A stretch of 64,000 nucleotides of DNA, taken from the NCBI GenBank assembly GCA_965200375.1, contig OZ241353.1, forward strand, positions 682,001 through 746,000, in the 5' to 3' direction. Position numbers and translations under genes: made by a program. Source of the DNA: VXYL01 sp965200375 (GTDB lineage: Bacteria; Pseudomonadota; Gammaproteobacteria; Pseudomonadales; Azotimanducaceae). Position 1 is the first letter of the stretch. Every line of letters begins with the position of its first letter. This document shows, in pieces, positions 17,327 to 28,000 of the stretch. The notes below the pieces were generated by a model. It saw only the letters and a list, made by a program, of their open reading frames with translations. It did no database searches and was not told the origin of the DNA.

Positions 17327-20300
17327 CGCCGCGTATTCTCGTGTGCGCGTGGCGACAGCACCCGCGCCAGATAATCGTAGCTCCTATCGCGCACCGGAAA
17401 CAGGATGTGGTGTGCTGCGAAGTGCTCGATGTCCCAGCTGCCGTCGTCGTACTTGGGCTGCAGGTCTTCGAACGGGGTGGCGGAGATGATGTAGGAGTCT
17501 AGGCGCACGTCGAGGGTGCTGGTGTGCGAGCGGGCCATCTCGCGTTCCAACTCGCCAAGGGTCTCGTGCAGCTGGGCCTTGTCGTCGTGGGCGTAGGCGG
17601 TGGCGTGGATCATGCCGTGGGGTTCGACGAAGACGATGCGTTGGGTGTTGGCGTCTTTCAGCCAGAGGATGAAGTCTGGGTAGAAGCCGCGGCGTTCGAA
17701 GAAGCCGACGCCTTGGGCGCGGCCTTGGTTGCGGAGCAGGAAGAGTTCTTTATCTGCCAGCACGCCGTCTTTCTCTTGGCGGCAGTAGTCGCGCAGGTCT
17801 TCCACGAAGCGGCGTTCGCTTTCGTTCAGCGCTGGCGGCTTGGATGTGACTTTGGCGCTGCGTTGCACCAGCAGCGGCTGGTAGAGGTGGCGGTCGAAGT
17901 GGATGTTCGGCAGTTCGGCGGTTTCGCGTTGGTAGATGCGCTCGCCCTCTTCGATCAGCTGCAAGATGTCCTCGAGTAGCCGGACGTTGCCCCTTGCCGA
18001 ATCGCCGTCGTTCTGCCCGGTGCGGGGAACGCGCACCACGTAGTCCTGGAAGTTCGCATCTGTCTCGCGCACCTCGCCGTAGCGCATGCGCTTGGCGGCC
18101 CAGCGCTCCTGGCGCAGCCGGTAGAAGCGGTCCATGTACTTCTTGGCGAGCGCGATCACGGCTTCCGAAAGCGCGGCGACGTGCGCGAGCGTCTTCGGTT
18201 CCACGAGGTTGTCTTCGGCGGCGAGCTCGAAGCACGGCGGATCGGTGGACTCGAAGATGGCGCGGATGTCTTGCGGGGCGAAGGCGAGGTTCGGGTAGCC
18301 GCGCTGTTCGCGGTAGGCGAGCAGTTCCAGATGGACGCGGTTCCAATCCACCAGTTGCAGGCTGGCGGCTGGAATGCGCCGACTGCGCCCGGCCTGTGCG
18401 CCCTCGTCCACGAATGCGCCGCTTGCGCTCTCGATGGACTGCGCTTGCAGCGATCGATCCAGAAACACCTCGGCGCCGGCGAAGGGAGAGAGCGCCGTCG
18501 CCACCTCGTCCGCGAAGGCGGCGTTGTCCGGCACCCGCGGCACCAACAGGCCTTGGCGCAGGAACGCCTGGTTCGGGCGTATCGGCAGCGTCAGTTCCAC
18601 CACGCCTTCGGTGTGCAGGTCCTCGCGTTGCAGATAGTCCTTGAACTGCGCCATGTAGTCGGCGCGGATGGCGAAGATGTTCAGCGTCTCCAAGAGGCCG
18701 ATGTGCTCGGGATGCGCGCCGTCCAAGGCGCTGCTGCGTTTCAGGCCATGCCCCAAGCCGCGCAGGCGCACGCCGCGCCCGAACAGCTGGATGATCTGCG
18801 AACCTTCGCGGCGGCCGACGTTCATCAGCCCCATGCTGGAAACGCGCCAGGAGTTCCAGCCCTCCATGAACTTGCGGGCGCCCACCAGCACTTCGATGGT
18901 CGTGTCCGGCCTGTTGATGCTGTCGAAGAGGCCGTCCTGCACCGCCTCCTCCTGCATCAGTATCTCCGGTGCGCGCTCGGCCACCAGCTTGCGGAAGCTG
19001 CTGGCATCGCCGATGGTGACTACGCCGAAGTAGCGCATGGCGTTGTTCGCCTTCAGGCCGATCTCGCCGCTCGACCCGCGCACGAAGCCGAGGCGCAGCA
19101 CGTCGTTGATGCCCGCGTGGAAGACGTCCCTTAGAATGTCTCGATACAGCGCTTGCGGCGACAGGCCCGAATCGCGCAGCGAACCGAACCTGCCCTCGAA
19201 AACATCTCGCCCGTCCGCGCGTTCCAAGCCGCTCTCTCCCGCCAGCAGACGGCGGATGCCGGCCACCGCCCAACCGCCGGCGTTGTTCAGCACACGGTGC
19301 AGAAAGCGCACCACCGTGAGCACATCGCTCTGCTTGCGCCGGTTGCGGCTGTACACGGCGTTCACCGTGCCGCCGACGAACACCCACAGCGGGCGTTCCA
19401 AGTGGTAGGGGCGCAGGGCGTTCTGGTGTTCGGCGAACACCCGATGCTGTTCGTAGAAGGCGAGCAGATTGCCGAGCAGCAGGCGGTCCGTTCGTTCCTC
19501 GGCGTTCTCCGTTTTGTCTTCCGTGCCGAGCACGTGGAACGCCGCGCCGGTGTCTTTCAGGTTCAGGATGTTGAAATCCTTGCCGAAGCCGTCGCCGTGG
19601 AAATAGCGGTAGGAGTAGTCGAAGGCGATGGCCTTGGCGTATTCGCGGGTGAGTTCCTCGTTGCGGGCGGCGGTGAGGGCCTGGCCGAAGGTGGCGCTGT
19701 ACTCGAAGGTAAAGCCGGTTTCCGCCAGCGCGTCCCGGTAGCCGCGCCAGCGTTCGCCGCCGGAGCCCTTGTGCCCTTCGTCCACGAAGATCAGATTGTT
19801 GCCCTCGAACGCCTCCACCGGTACGGAGAGGCCGCCGCCCTTCTTCACTTCCGTGAGCTTGGTGATTTCGATGACGCGCACGGCGTGTTCTTCCGCGCCG
19901 ACGTGCAGGCCGCTCTCGCCAAGGTCGAAGCGGCGGCAGGGGATGCCGGAGAGGCGCATCTCCGCCAAGTGCTGTTCGCTCAAGCCCTCGTTGGGCGTTA
20001 TCAGCAGGATGCTGTCCAGCGGCTTGCCGTGGGCGGCGTTGCCGCGCAGGAACTGGTGGTAGTTGAGGTGCAGCAGCAGCGTCTTGCCGCCACCCGTGGC
20101 GATCCAGAAGGCGAGCTTGCGCAAATCGTCTCGCGTGTACTCCAAGTCCACGCGCACGTCGCGGAACCGCGAATCGGTGCTGCGGATCAGCTCGAAGCGG
20201 TTCAGCCGGTCCAGCAAAGCGCCCGGGCGGCGGAAGAACCAGTCCAGGTAGATTTCCGCGTAGAGCACGGCGAGGTGCTGGAAGTAGCTCAGCGTGATGG

Positions 20301-20592
20301 GCGCGGCGCGGCGGGTGTTGATGGCGCGCAAATGCTCGCGGATGTTGGCGTCGTAGCGGGCGAGGTCGGCGGGCGCCACTTGCACGTCCCGGCGCGTTTC
20401 CAAACGGACGCTCAAGTGGCTGCGCCCGTCCGCGTTGAAGCCTTCGGCGGCTTCCTTCGCGTCGCCAAGCGCCTCCTCGTTCGTTTGGAAGCCGAACTGC
20501 TGGTTCAGCCACGCCAGCAGCACCAAGCGTTTCTCCAGCTGAAGGTAGGAGAGGTCCTTGCCCGCGGCCGGGCCTCGTTTGCGCGTTGGCAT
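17323..20592 (-). CDS. Type III-like restriction endonuclease subunit (Res), DEAD/DEAH helicase-nuclease
   Basis: A 1089-aa protein beginning MPTRKRGPAAGKDL (ATG at 20592), 11 bp after the methyltransferase stop. Walker A is ATGGGKTLLLHLN at about residue 150 and motif II is FVDEGHKGSGGE. A later SMGLMNVGRREGSQIIQLFGRG resembles helicase motif VI. The C-terminus has FYPDFILWL and IVFVEPHG, which fits a PD-(D/E)xK nuclease core, but the usual E-x-K reads E-P-H. It is predicted to translocate and cut DNA with the Mod subunit. The frame open to 21024 overlaps mod and is not used. Confidence 0.85.
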   Translation of the reverse strand: MPTRKRGPAAGKDLSYLQLEKRLVLLAWLNQQFGFQTNEEALGDAKEAAEGFNADGRSHLSVRLETRRDVQVAPADLARYDANIREHLRAINTRRAAPITLSYFQHLAVLYAEIYLDWFFRRPGALLDRLNRFELIRSTDSRFRDVRVDLEYTRDDLRKLAFWIATGGGKTLLLHLNYHQFLRGNAAHGKPLDSILLITPNEGLSEQHLAEMRLSGIPCRRFDLGESGLHVGAEEHAVRVIEITKLTEVKKGGGLSVPVEAFEGNNLIFVDEGHKGSGGERWRGYRDALAETGFTFEYSATFGQALTAARNEELTREYAKAIAFDYSYRYFHGDGFGKDFNILNLKDTGAAFHVLGTEDKTENAEERTDRLLLGNLLAFYEQHRVFAEHQNALRPYHLERPLWVFVGGTVNAVYSRNRRKQSDVLTVVRFLHRVLNNAGGWAVAGIRRLLAGESGLERADGRDVFEGRFGSLRDSGLSPQALYRDILRDVFHAGINDVLRLGFVRGSSGEIGLKANNAMRYFGVVTIGDASSFRKLVAERAPEILMQEEAVQDGLFDSINRPDTTIEVLVGARKFMEGWNSWRVSSMGLMNVGRREGSQIIQLFGRGVRLRGLGHGLKRSSALDGAHPEHIGLLETLNIFAIRADYMAQFKDYLQREDLHTEGVVELTLPIRPNQAFLRQGLLVPRVPDNAAFADEVATALSPFAGAEVFLDRSLQAQSIESASGAFVDEGAQAGRSRRIPAASLQLVDWNRVHLELLAYREQRGYPNLAFAPQDIRAIFESTDPPCFELAAEDNLVEPKTLAHVAALSEAVIALAKKYMDRFYRLRQERWAAKRMRYGEVRETDANFQDYVVRVPRTGQNDGDSARGNVRLLEDILQLIEEGERIYQRETAELPNIHFDRHLYQPLLVQRSAKVTSKPPALNESERRFVEDLRDYCRQEKDGVLADKELFLLRNQGRAQGVGFFERRGFYPDFILWLKDANTQRIVFVEPHGMIHATAYAHDDKAQLHETLGELEREMARSHTSTLDVRLDSYIISATPFEDLQPKYDDGSWDIEHFAAHHILFPVRDRSYDYLARVLSPRAHENTRR

Positions 20593-20603
20593 GGTGCGTC
20601 CCG

Positions 20604-23600
20604 CTAGGAGAGCGGCGCGAACATCCGCTCCTTGAAGAGCGGCTCCAACGCCTGTGCGCCGTCGAGGAAGCAGATGCCGTTGGCGTACACGATATCCGCG
20701 CCGTCGGCGAGCTTCTCCCCGATGATGAACTGCTGATCGCGCCGGTGGTCCGCCGGTTCCCAGCCCTCGGTGGTGCGCCAGATAACCACGATCTCTTCGC
20801 CATCCGCCGTACCCCGGTAGACGAGATACCTGCACTCGTCGTCGTAGACCACCTTGCGCGTTCGCACCTTGAGGCCGAGCAGGTAGTTGAACGTCTCCGC
20901 CACGTCCGCCCGCTCGGAGCCGCCGTTGCCGTTGGCGCCGTTCGCATGAGTCGCGAGCCGATAGTCGAAGGGGCGCGACAGCTGCTCGATGTTCAGCAGC
21001 GTGGCGCTGTCCCGCGTTTCCCACTCGAGCATGTACTTGATGAGGTAGTCCTCGAGTTCCATCGCCCGCTGTGCGCCGGCCTCGGCGAACTCGATGTTGT
21101 TGAGGGCGTCGTCATAGCTTTCTAGGCGGAGACACTTGACGATGCGCGGCGAGCGCTCAGTTGCTTCCTCGCTTGGCGCTTGTGGGCGTCCGGCGTTCCA
21201 TTCCGGCGAAAACATGACCTTCTTGACCCGCGGCAGCACCACGTCCTTGAAGTGTTCGCCCATCTCCACCAGCACGAATCGTCGGCGCCCGCCGTCCTCG
21301 CGGTTCAGATTCGCCACTGCGTGGGCGGTGGTGCCCGAACCGGCGAAGAAGTCCAGCACCGTGGCGTCCCCGGCACAGCCGGATGCGCGAAGGCAGTCTT
21401 CGACAAGCGGGACGGCCTTGGCGAAGTCGAAGTTCCTCTCCCCGAACAGGTCCTTGAGCGTTCTTGGCCCGCGATTCGCCGAGGCGTACTTGCTGTCGTG
21501 CCACCAAGTGCTCGGAGTGGCTTGGTCGTCGGCGCGGATCTTGAAGTCGATCTCGATTCCTTCCGCTGTTCGCCGAACTCGGTAGTCGGCTGGAGAGTCC
21601 GCAACGGTCTCAGGTCCCCTGTGCCAGCGCTTCTCGACCCGTTGTCCGTCTTCGTCTACCACCGGCAAGACTGCCTCTTCCGTTTCTGCCGGCGACTCGA
21701 TGACCTCGTAGCCTTGTTCGTCGTCGTCCCAACGCAACTCGGGAACGCGGATCGAGTCGTCGCGATCGACGTAGATTGGATAGAAGAGCTTCGGTCGGTC
21801 TTCGCGTCTGTCTCCTGATCCGTGTCTCCTGAGGTTGTTCCATGCGTACCTGCCGTCGTCGTCCTCAAGTGGATAACGGTCAAGCTGACTTTCAGAGCGA
21901 CGCAACGGGCTAGGTGAAGACGATTCATCGCCAAAGAAGAACGCATACTCGTGGCTCGGCGAGAATCGGCCCTTGGACTTGCGCCCGGCAGGATTGGAGC
22001 GCACGGCCACGACGCCGAGCTCGACCTCGAACAACTGCTGCATCAGAAGGCGCAGGCGCGACGCTTCCTCGTCGTCGATGGCGACGCACGCCACGCCGCC
22101 TTGCGTCAGCCACGACTTGGCCGCAGGGAGCCGATCCGCCATCAAGGACAGCCAAGCCGAATCCTTGTAGTCGTTCTTGTAGAGGATGGCCGACGCATCG
22201 GTGTTGTAGGGCGGATCGAGATAGACGCACTGGGCGGCGCCGCGATAGCGCTGGGCAAGCAGACCAAGCGCTTGAAAGTTCTCCGACTGCACAAGCACGC
22301 CGTCGGTCAGCTCGTCCAGGCTGTCGGCCTCCGAGAGCGATTCAAGCAGCTCGTCGCAGAAGCGCTCGTTGAAGTGCGCCGTGTCCAGCACCAGCGACGG
22401 GTGATCGGCCAGGAACTCCACACGCTTGGCGCTTTTGTTCTTGGCCGAACTCGCATGGTTGAAAAGCGTGGTCTCCGCTTCGTCGATGGCGTACAAGCGC
22501 TTCCACTCCTCCCACTGCGCCTCGCACTTGGCGATCTCCGCATGGAAGCGGGCATCGATCAGCCGCAGAGAGATGCAATACTGCGCGTCCGTCACGAACT
22601 TGCGCTTCTCCCAGATCGTCTTCTGGAAGGTCTCCACCTGGGAGAGGAAGTCGATCACCTGGCCGGCCGCCATCTTCATCAGTTGCAGCATCTGGAACCA
22701 GCCCCGGGCCCAGCCTTCGGCGGTGATCGGGTCGGTGGTTTCCACGCCGTCGATGTTCAGCACTTCGTTCTTCAAGTAAAAATCGAACTCGCGGGTGAGA
22801 AAGCCCTTCAAGTCCTTGTGGATGAAGAAGTCCGTGGTGTTGCGCCGGGTGTAGCGGCGCATGTGGTACTCGAACAGCGTCACCGCGTTGTCGCCGCTGC
22901 GGTGGCGCTCGGCGGTGACGGCCGCCAATGGCGCGTCGTCGAGGTAGTTCCGCAGATCGGCCACCGCTTGCGCGATGAGCGCTTCCTGCAGGTGGTTCTG
23001 GCCGTTCGTTGCCTTGTCGGCGCTCGTCGCCGGGCGAAACTCGAAGGGAACATGCAGTTCCCGCGCCTCGTCGCGCCACTCGGCCTCGGCAAGGCGCGGG
23101 AAGAAGTAGCGCTTCTCGCCCTTCACGTTGCCTTGCTCCACGTCGGCGTCCACCACGGCGAAGCGCACCGTGACGTCGCCGGCCTTGAAGGCGTAGTCGC
23201 GGAAGTGCTCGCCGGTCTTCACGTAGTACTGGTCCTTGTTGGCCCAGTGCAGATGCACCTCCTCGCCGTTGTAGGGGATGGCGTAGCGCTCGCGGCGGGA
23301 GTAGCGGCGCTTGGAGACGATGTCGCCGTCGTCGTAGTAGCGGCTGAAGAAGCCGTACAGGTGCTGGTAGAGGGTGGCCTGGGCCGCGCCGATGTCCGGC
23401 CCGTGCGCCACATGCCACTCCTGGCGACGCTTCAAACCGAGGTAGCGCTCGCCGAGCGGCGTCTCGTGGAAGGCCGCTTGCAGGTTGCCGTCGCTGTCGA
23501 GGGCTTTGGGGCCGAGCTTCTCGACGACATCCTCTTGCGCCCGACCAAGCTGCTCCGCGACGAGCGCCTGTTCCAGCAGCGCCCCTTGAGAGAGTTCGTC

Positions 23601-23753
23601 CTCGATCAGCGTCGGCAGATCCTCGGCGATGTAGCGCTCGAGCACCGTGCGCTTGTGGTTCATGATGCGGTAGATGCCGAAGTCCAAGTCCGCGCTGTCG
23701 AACTGAAACAGCTCGCGCAGCAGGGCTTGGAACCTGGCCTGATGTTCGCTCAT
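20604..23753 (-). CDS. Type III-like DNA adenine methyltransferase subunit (Mod)
   Basis: A 1049-aa protein; ATG at 23753 (MSEHQARFQALL) follows a GGAG site 7 bases upstream. The catalytic motif YLDPPYNTDAS is at about residues 545-555, and the SAM motif FFAGSGTTAHAVANLNRE is at about 840-857. The order, catalytic before SAM motif, is the beta class used by Type III Mod proteins for N6-adenine. The N-terminal 500 residues are unusually long and probably hold target-recognition or scaffolding parts. It forms an operon with the downstream nuclease-helicase. Confidence 0.88.
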   Translation of the reverse strand: MSEHQARFQALLRELFQFDSADLDFGIYRIMNHKRTVLERYIAEDLPTLIEDELSQGALLEQALVAEQLGRAQEDVVEKLGPKALDSDGNLQAAFHETPLGERYLGLKRRQEWHVAHGPDIGAAQATLYQHLYGFFSRYYDDGDIVSKRRYSRRERYAIPYNGEEVHLHWANKDQYYVKTGEHFRDYAFKAGDVTVRFAVVDADVEQGNVKGEKRYFFPRLAEAEWRDEARELHVPFEFRPATSADKATNGQNHLQEALIAQAVADLRNYLDDAPLAAVTAERHRSGDNAVTLFEYHMRRYTRRNTTDFFIHKDLKGFLTREFDFYLKNEVLNIDGVETTDPITAEGWARGWFQMLQLMKMAAGQVIDFLSQVETFQKTIWEKRKFVTDAQYCISLRLIDARFHAEIAKCEAQWEEWKRLYAIDEAETTLFNHASSAKNKSAKRVEFLADHPSLVLDTAHFNERFCDELLESLSEADSLDELTDGVLVQSENFQALGLLAQRYRGAAQCVYLDPPYNTDASAILYKNDYKDSAWLSLMADRLPAAKSWLTQGGVACVAIDDEEASRLRLLMQQLFEVELGVVAVRSNPAGRKSKGRFSPSHEYAFFFGDESSSPSPLRRSESQLDRYPLEDDDGRYAWNNLRRHGSGDRREDRPKLFYPIYVDRDDSIRVPELRWDDDEQGYEVIESPAETEEAVLPVVDEDGQRVEKRWHRGPETVADSPADYRVRRTAEGIEIDFKIRADDQATPSTWWHDSKYASANRGPRTLKDLFGERNFDFAKAVPLVEDCLRASGCAGDATVLDFFAGSGTTAHAVANLNREDGGRRRFVLVEMGEHFKDVVLPRVKKVMFSPEWNAGRPQAPSEEATERSPRIVKCLRLESYDDALNNIEFAEAGAQRAMELEDYLIKYMLEWETRDSATLLNIEQLSRPFDYRLATHANGANGNGGSERADVAETFNYLLGLKVRTRKVVYDDECRYLVYRGTADGEEIVVIWRTTEGWEPADHRRDQQFIIGEKLADGADIVYANGICFLDGAQALEPLFKERMFAPLS

Positions 23754-23810
23754 GGATCGCTCCGCAACGGCACGCGCAAGGCCGCCGATTCGGCCTGCAA
23801 GGTCGCCTTC

Positions 23811-23833
23811 CAAGCCCCGGGACTTGGGGCTTG
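23811..23833 (-). promoter_or_regulatory. 8-bp inverted repeat in the mod leader
   Basis: Perfect inverted repeat CAAGCCCC / GGGGCTTG separated by 7 bases, lying between the putative promoter and the start codon of the methyltransferase gene. It could be an operator or a leader hairpin controlling expression of the restriction cassette; no T-run follows, so it is not an obvious terminator. Confidence 0.5.
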
Positions 23834-23846
23834 AAAGAGGCGGATT

Positions 23847-23876
23847 ACCGTAGCCGTTCGCCGCAAGGGGCGTCAA
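23847..23876 (-). promoter_or_regulatory. possible sigma70-type promoter of the mod-res operon
   Basis: On the minus strand TTGACG is followed after 18 bases by TACGGT and then AAT, close to the -35/-10 consensus. It ends about 90 bases upstream of the mod start, with the inverted repeat at 23811-23833 in between. Judged by eye only. Confidence 0.4.
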
Positions 23877-23916
23877 CGGAGCATATGTGTACGAGGGCGG
23901 GCGAGCGCCAAGCGCG

Positions 23917-25107
23917 TCACGTCGGCAGCGGCTCCGTGCCGCGTTCGAGGACGGAGAGGTAGGCGCGGTAGACGTAGATTCTGCCGCGCCGGGCGCCGGT
24001 GATCTCGTCGAGAATGCCAAGGTGCGCCAAGTGGCCGATGGCCTTGGCGATGGTGGGGCGCGAGATGCCGAGGCGGGCGCTGGCTTGGGCGGTCGTCGTC
24101 AGCGGGCGTTCTTGCAGCAGTTGATGCAGGCGCAGCGCGGTTGCCGACGGCCTGCCCAGGGTCTCGATCCGGCGTTTGTCCTCGTCGAACAGCTTCAAGA
24201 GCTCCGTGGCGGTGTCCGCGGCCTGGTGCGCCGTCTCGGCCACGCCGTCGAGGAAGAACCGCAGCCAGGCTTCCCAGTCGCCGTGCGTTCGCACCCGTTG
24301 CAGCAGGGCGTAGTACTCGTCGCGGCGGGCTTTGAAGTAGAGGCTGAGGTAGAGCATGGGCTGGTCGAGCATGGCCTTGGAACAGAGCAGCAACGGAATC
24401 AGCAGGCGTCCCAGGCGGCCGTTGCCGTCGAGGAAGGGGTGGATGGTCTCGAACTGCACGTGCGCCATGCCGACCCGCGCCAGATACGGCAGCGGAGGCG
24501 TTTCGGCGTGGACGAACTTCTCCAGATCCGACATCAGCTCCGGCACGAGGTGAGGCGGGGGCGGCACGAAGTGCGCGTTGCCGGGCCGGCTGCCGCCAAT
24601 CCAGTTCTGGGAGCGCCGGAACTCGCCGGGTTGCGCCTGCTGGCCGCGGCCATGCTGGAGCAGCAAGGCGTGCATCTCGCGGATCAGGCGCATGGAAACG
24701 GGCAGGCCCTCTGCCATGCGTTTCAGGCCGTGGCCGACGGCGGCGACGTAGTTGGAGACCTCCTGCACGTCGGCGTCCGCTGGCACGCCAGGCAGCGCGG
24801 CGTTTTCGTGGCGCAGCAGTTCGGAGAGGGAGGACTGGGTGCCTTCGATCTGCGCCGACAGCAGCGCCTCTTTTCGCACGTAGGTGTAGAGGAACAGGTC
24901 GTCGTCGGGCAACACCGTGCCGACGCCGCGCAGCCGCCCGATGCCGAGGGTGGCCTCCTCGAGGGGGCCGTAGAGCTGTTCGACCTGCAAGGGCGGTTCG
25001 GGCGGCAACGGCGGCGGCACGAACGCCTTGACCACTTCGCCCACCGTCGATACGGTTACGCGCGTTCCGAGGCGGCTGGCCCAGGTGCGCCCGGCTTTCG
25101 AGGCCAT
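23917..25107 (-). CDS. Fic-family protein (probable AMP transferase)
   Basis: A 396-aa protein from ATG at 25107 (MASKAGRTWASR), preceded by AAGGA; the in-frame ATG at 25137 has no ribosome site. The Fic core motif HPFLDGNGRLGR is intact. An inhibitory-helix motif of the S-x-x-x-E-G type (SAQIEG) lies upstream at about residues 94-99, so activity is probably auto-inhibited. A C-terminal winged helix-turn-helix (TTTAQASARLGISRPTIAKA) suggests DNA binding. It sits just upstream of mod on the same strand; Fic genes often accompany restriction modules, but a link here is inference. Confidence 0.9.
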   Translation of the reverse strand: MASKAGRTWASRLGTRVTVSTVGEVVKAFVPPPLPPEPPLQVEQLYGPLEEATLGIGRLRGVGTVLPDDDLFLYTYVRKEALLSAQIEGTQSSLSELLRHENAALPGVPADADVQEVSNYVAAVGHGLKRMAEGLPVSMRLIREMHALLLQHGRGQQAQPGEFRRSQNWIGGSRPGNAHFVPPPPHLVPELMSDLEKFVHAETPPLPYLARVGMAHVQFETIHPFLDGNGRLGRLLIPLLLCSKAMLDQPMLYLSLYFKARRDEYYALLQRVRTHGDWEAWLRFFLDGVAETAHQAADTATELLKLFDEDKRRIETLGRPSATALRLHQLLQERPLTTTAQASARLGISRPTIAKAIGHLAHLGILDEITGARRGRIYVYRAYLSVLERGTEPLPT

Positions 25108-25249
25108 CTTTGGATCCTTATGTAAAGAAACTTGCATTGCGATCTACGCTATTAAACTATATCCGTCTATTCTTTCATAAGGTCGGCGCGACGTGTGCCG
25201 CGCGGTGCGCTAGGATGCTTGGCCGGCAGTGGCTGAAGCGGGGCGTGTC

Positions 25250-26113
25250 ATGCGCGACGTGCGGGGCAGGACGGCATTCATCACCGGCGGCGCCAGCGGC
25301 ATGGGGCTGGCGATGGCGCGTTCCTTCACCAAGGCCGGCATGAAGGTGGTGGTGGCGGACGTCGAGCAGGCGGCGCTCGATGCGGTGCAGGCGGAGTTCG
25401 AGGCCGCCAACGTCGAGTTTCTCGTCCTCAAGGTGGACGTGACGGACCGGGACGGCATGGAAGCCGCCGCCGCCGAGACGGAGGGCCGGTTCGGCAAGGT
25501 GCATGTGCTCTGCAACAACGCCGGCGTCGTCGTGGGCGGCGCCATCGATCGGATGGCCTACAACGACTGGGACTGGGTGGTCGGCGTCAACCTGGGCGGC
25601 GTCGTCAACGGCATTCAGGCCTTCGTGCCCCGCATCAAGGCCCACGGCGAAGGCGGCCACATCGTCAACACCGCCTCGATGGCTGGCCACTTGGCCATTC
25701 CGGGGTTGTCCGTGTACACCGCCACCAAGTTCGCCGTAGTGGGCATGTCGGAGACCATGCGGGCGGACCTCGCCGCCCAGGACATCGGCGTGTCCGTGCT
25801 CTGCCCCGGCGTGGTGAACACCAACATCTTCACCTCCGAGCGGAACCGCCCGAAGGATCTGCCCGGCACCGACCTCGCCTTGCTGGCCGACGCGGACGCC
25901 TCCCCGGCGGAACAAGCGGTGCGCCTCGAGGAACTTCGGGCAAGCGCCCTGGAACCTGCGGTGGTGGGCGACATGGTGCTGCACGCCATCCGCGAGGACG
26001 AGTTCTACATATTCTCCCACCCGGAGTTCAAGGCCATGGCGGACGCGCGCCAGGAGGAGATGGCCGGCGCCTACGCCCGCTGGCAAGCGTACCGGGAGAA
26101 GCGAGGAGTGTAG
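25250..26113 (+). CDS. short-chain dehydrogenase/reductase
   Basis: A 287-aa classical SDR. The cofactor motif TGGASGMG is near the start, followed by LCNNAGV, the catalytic Ser in NTASMAG and YTATK (Tyr and Lys). ATG at 25250 gives the usual short lead before the first strand; an in-frame GTG at 25229 would add seven residues. An NAD(P)-dependent alcohol or ketone oxidoreduction is expected, substrate unknown. It is monocistronic, reading away from the Fic gene. Confidence 0.85.
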   Translation: MRDVRGRTAFITGGASGMGLAMARSFTKAGMKVVVADVEQAALDAVQAEFEAANVEFLVLKVDVTDRDGMEAAAAETEGRFGKVHVLCNNAGVVVGGAIDRMAYNDWDWVVGVNLGGVVNGIQAFVPRIKAHGEGGHIVNTASMAGHLAIPGLSVYTATKFAVVGMSETMRADLAAQDIGVSVLCPGVVNTNIFTSERNRPKDLPGTDLALLADADASPAEQAVRLEELRASALEPAVVGDMVLHAIREDEFYIFSHPEFKAMADARQEEMAGAYARWQAYREKRGV

Positions 26114-26248
26114 GGCGGCGCAGCGACGGCCAGCCCCAACCCAGCGTCGGCGAAAAACGGTTCGCAGTGCCGCGTCCGCTTGCCGGCAGGCGCAGGCGGC
26201 AAGCTCGCGGACGTTCCGAGCGTCGGCGAGCTCCCTCCTGCCCGCCGC

Positions 26249-27940
<1,692 letters not shown>

Positions 27941-28000
27941 CTCCCCCAATCTCCCCTCGATCCTGTCTTCAGCCAAGCTGCCAGTGTACTGCAAGGTTGG

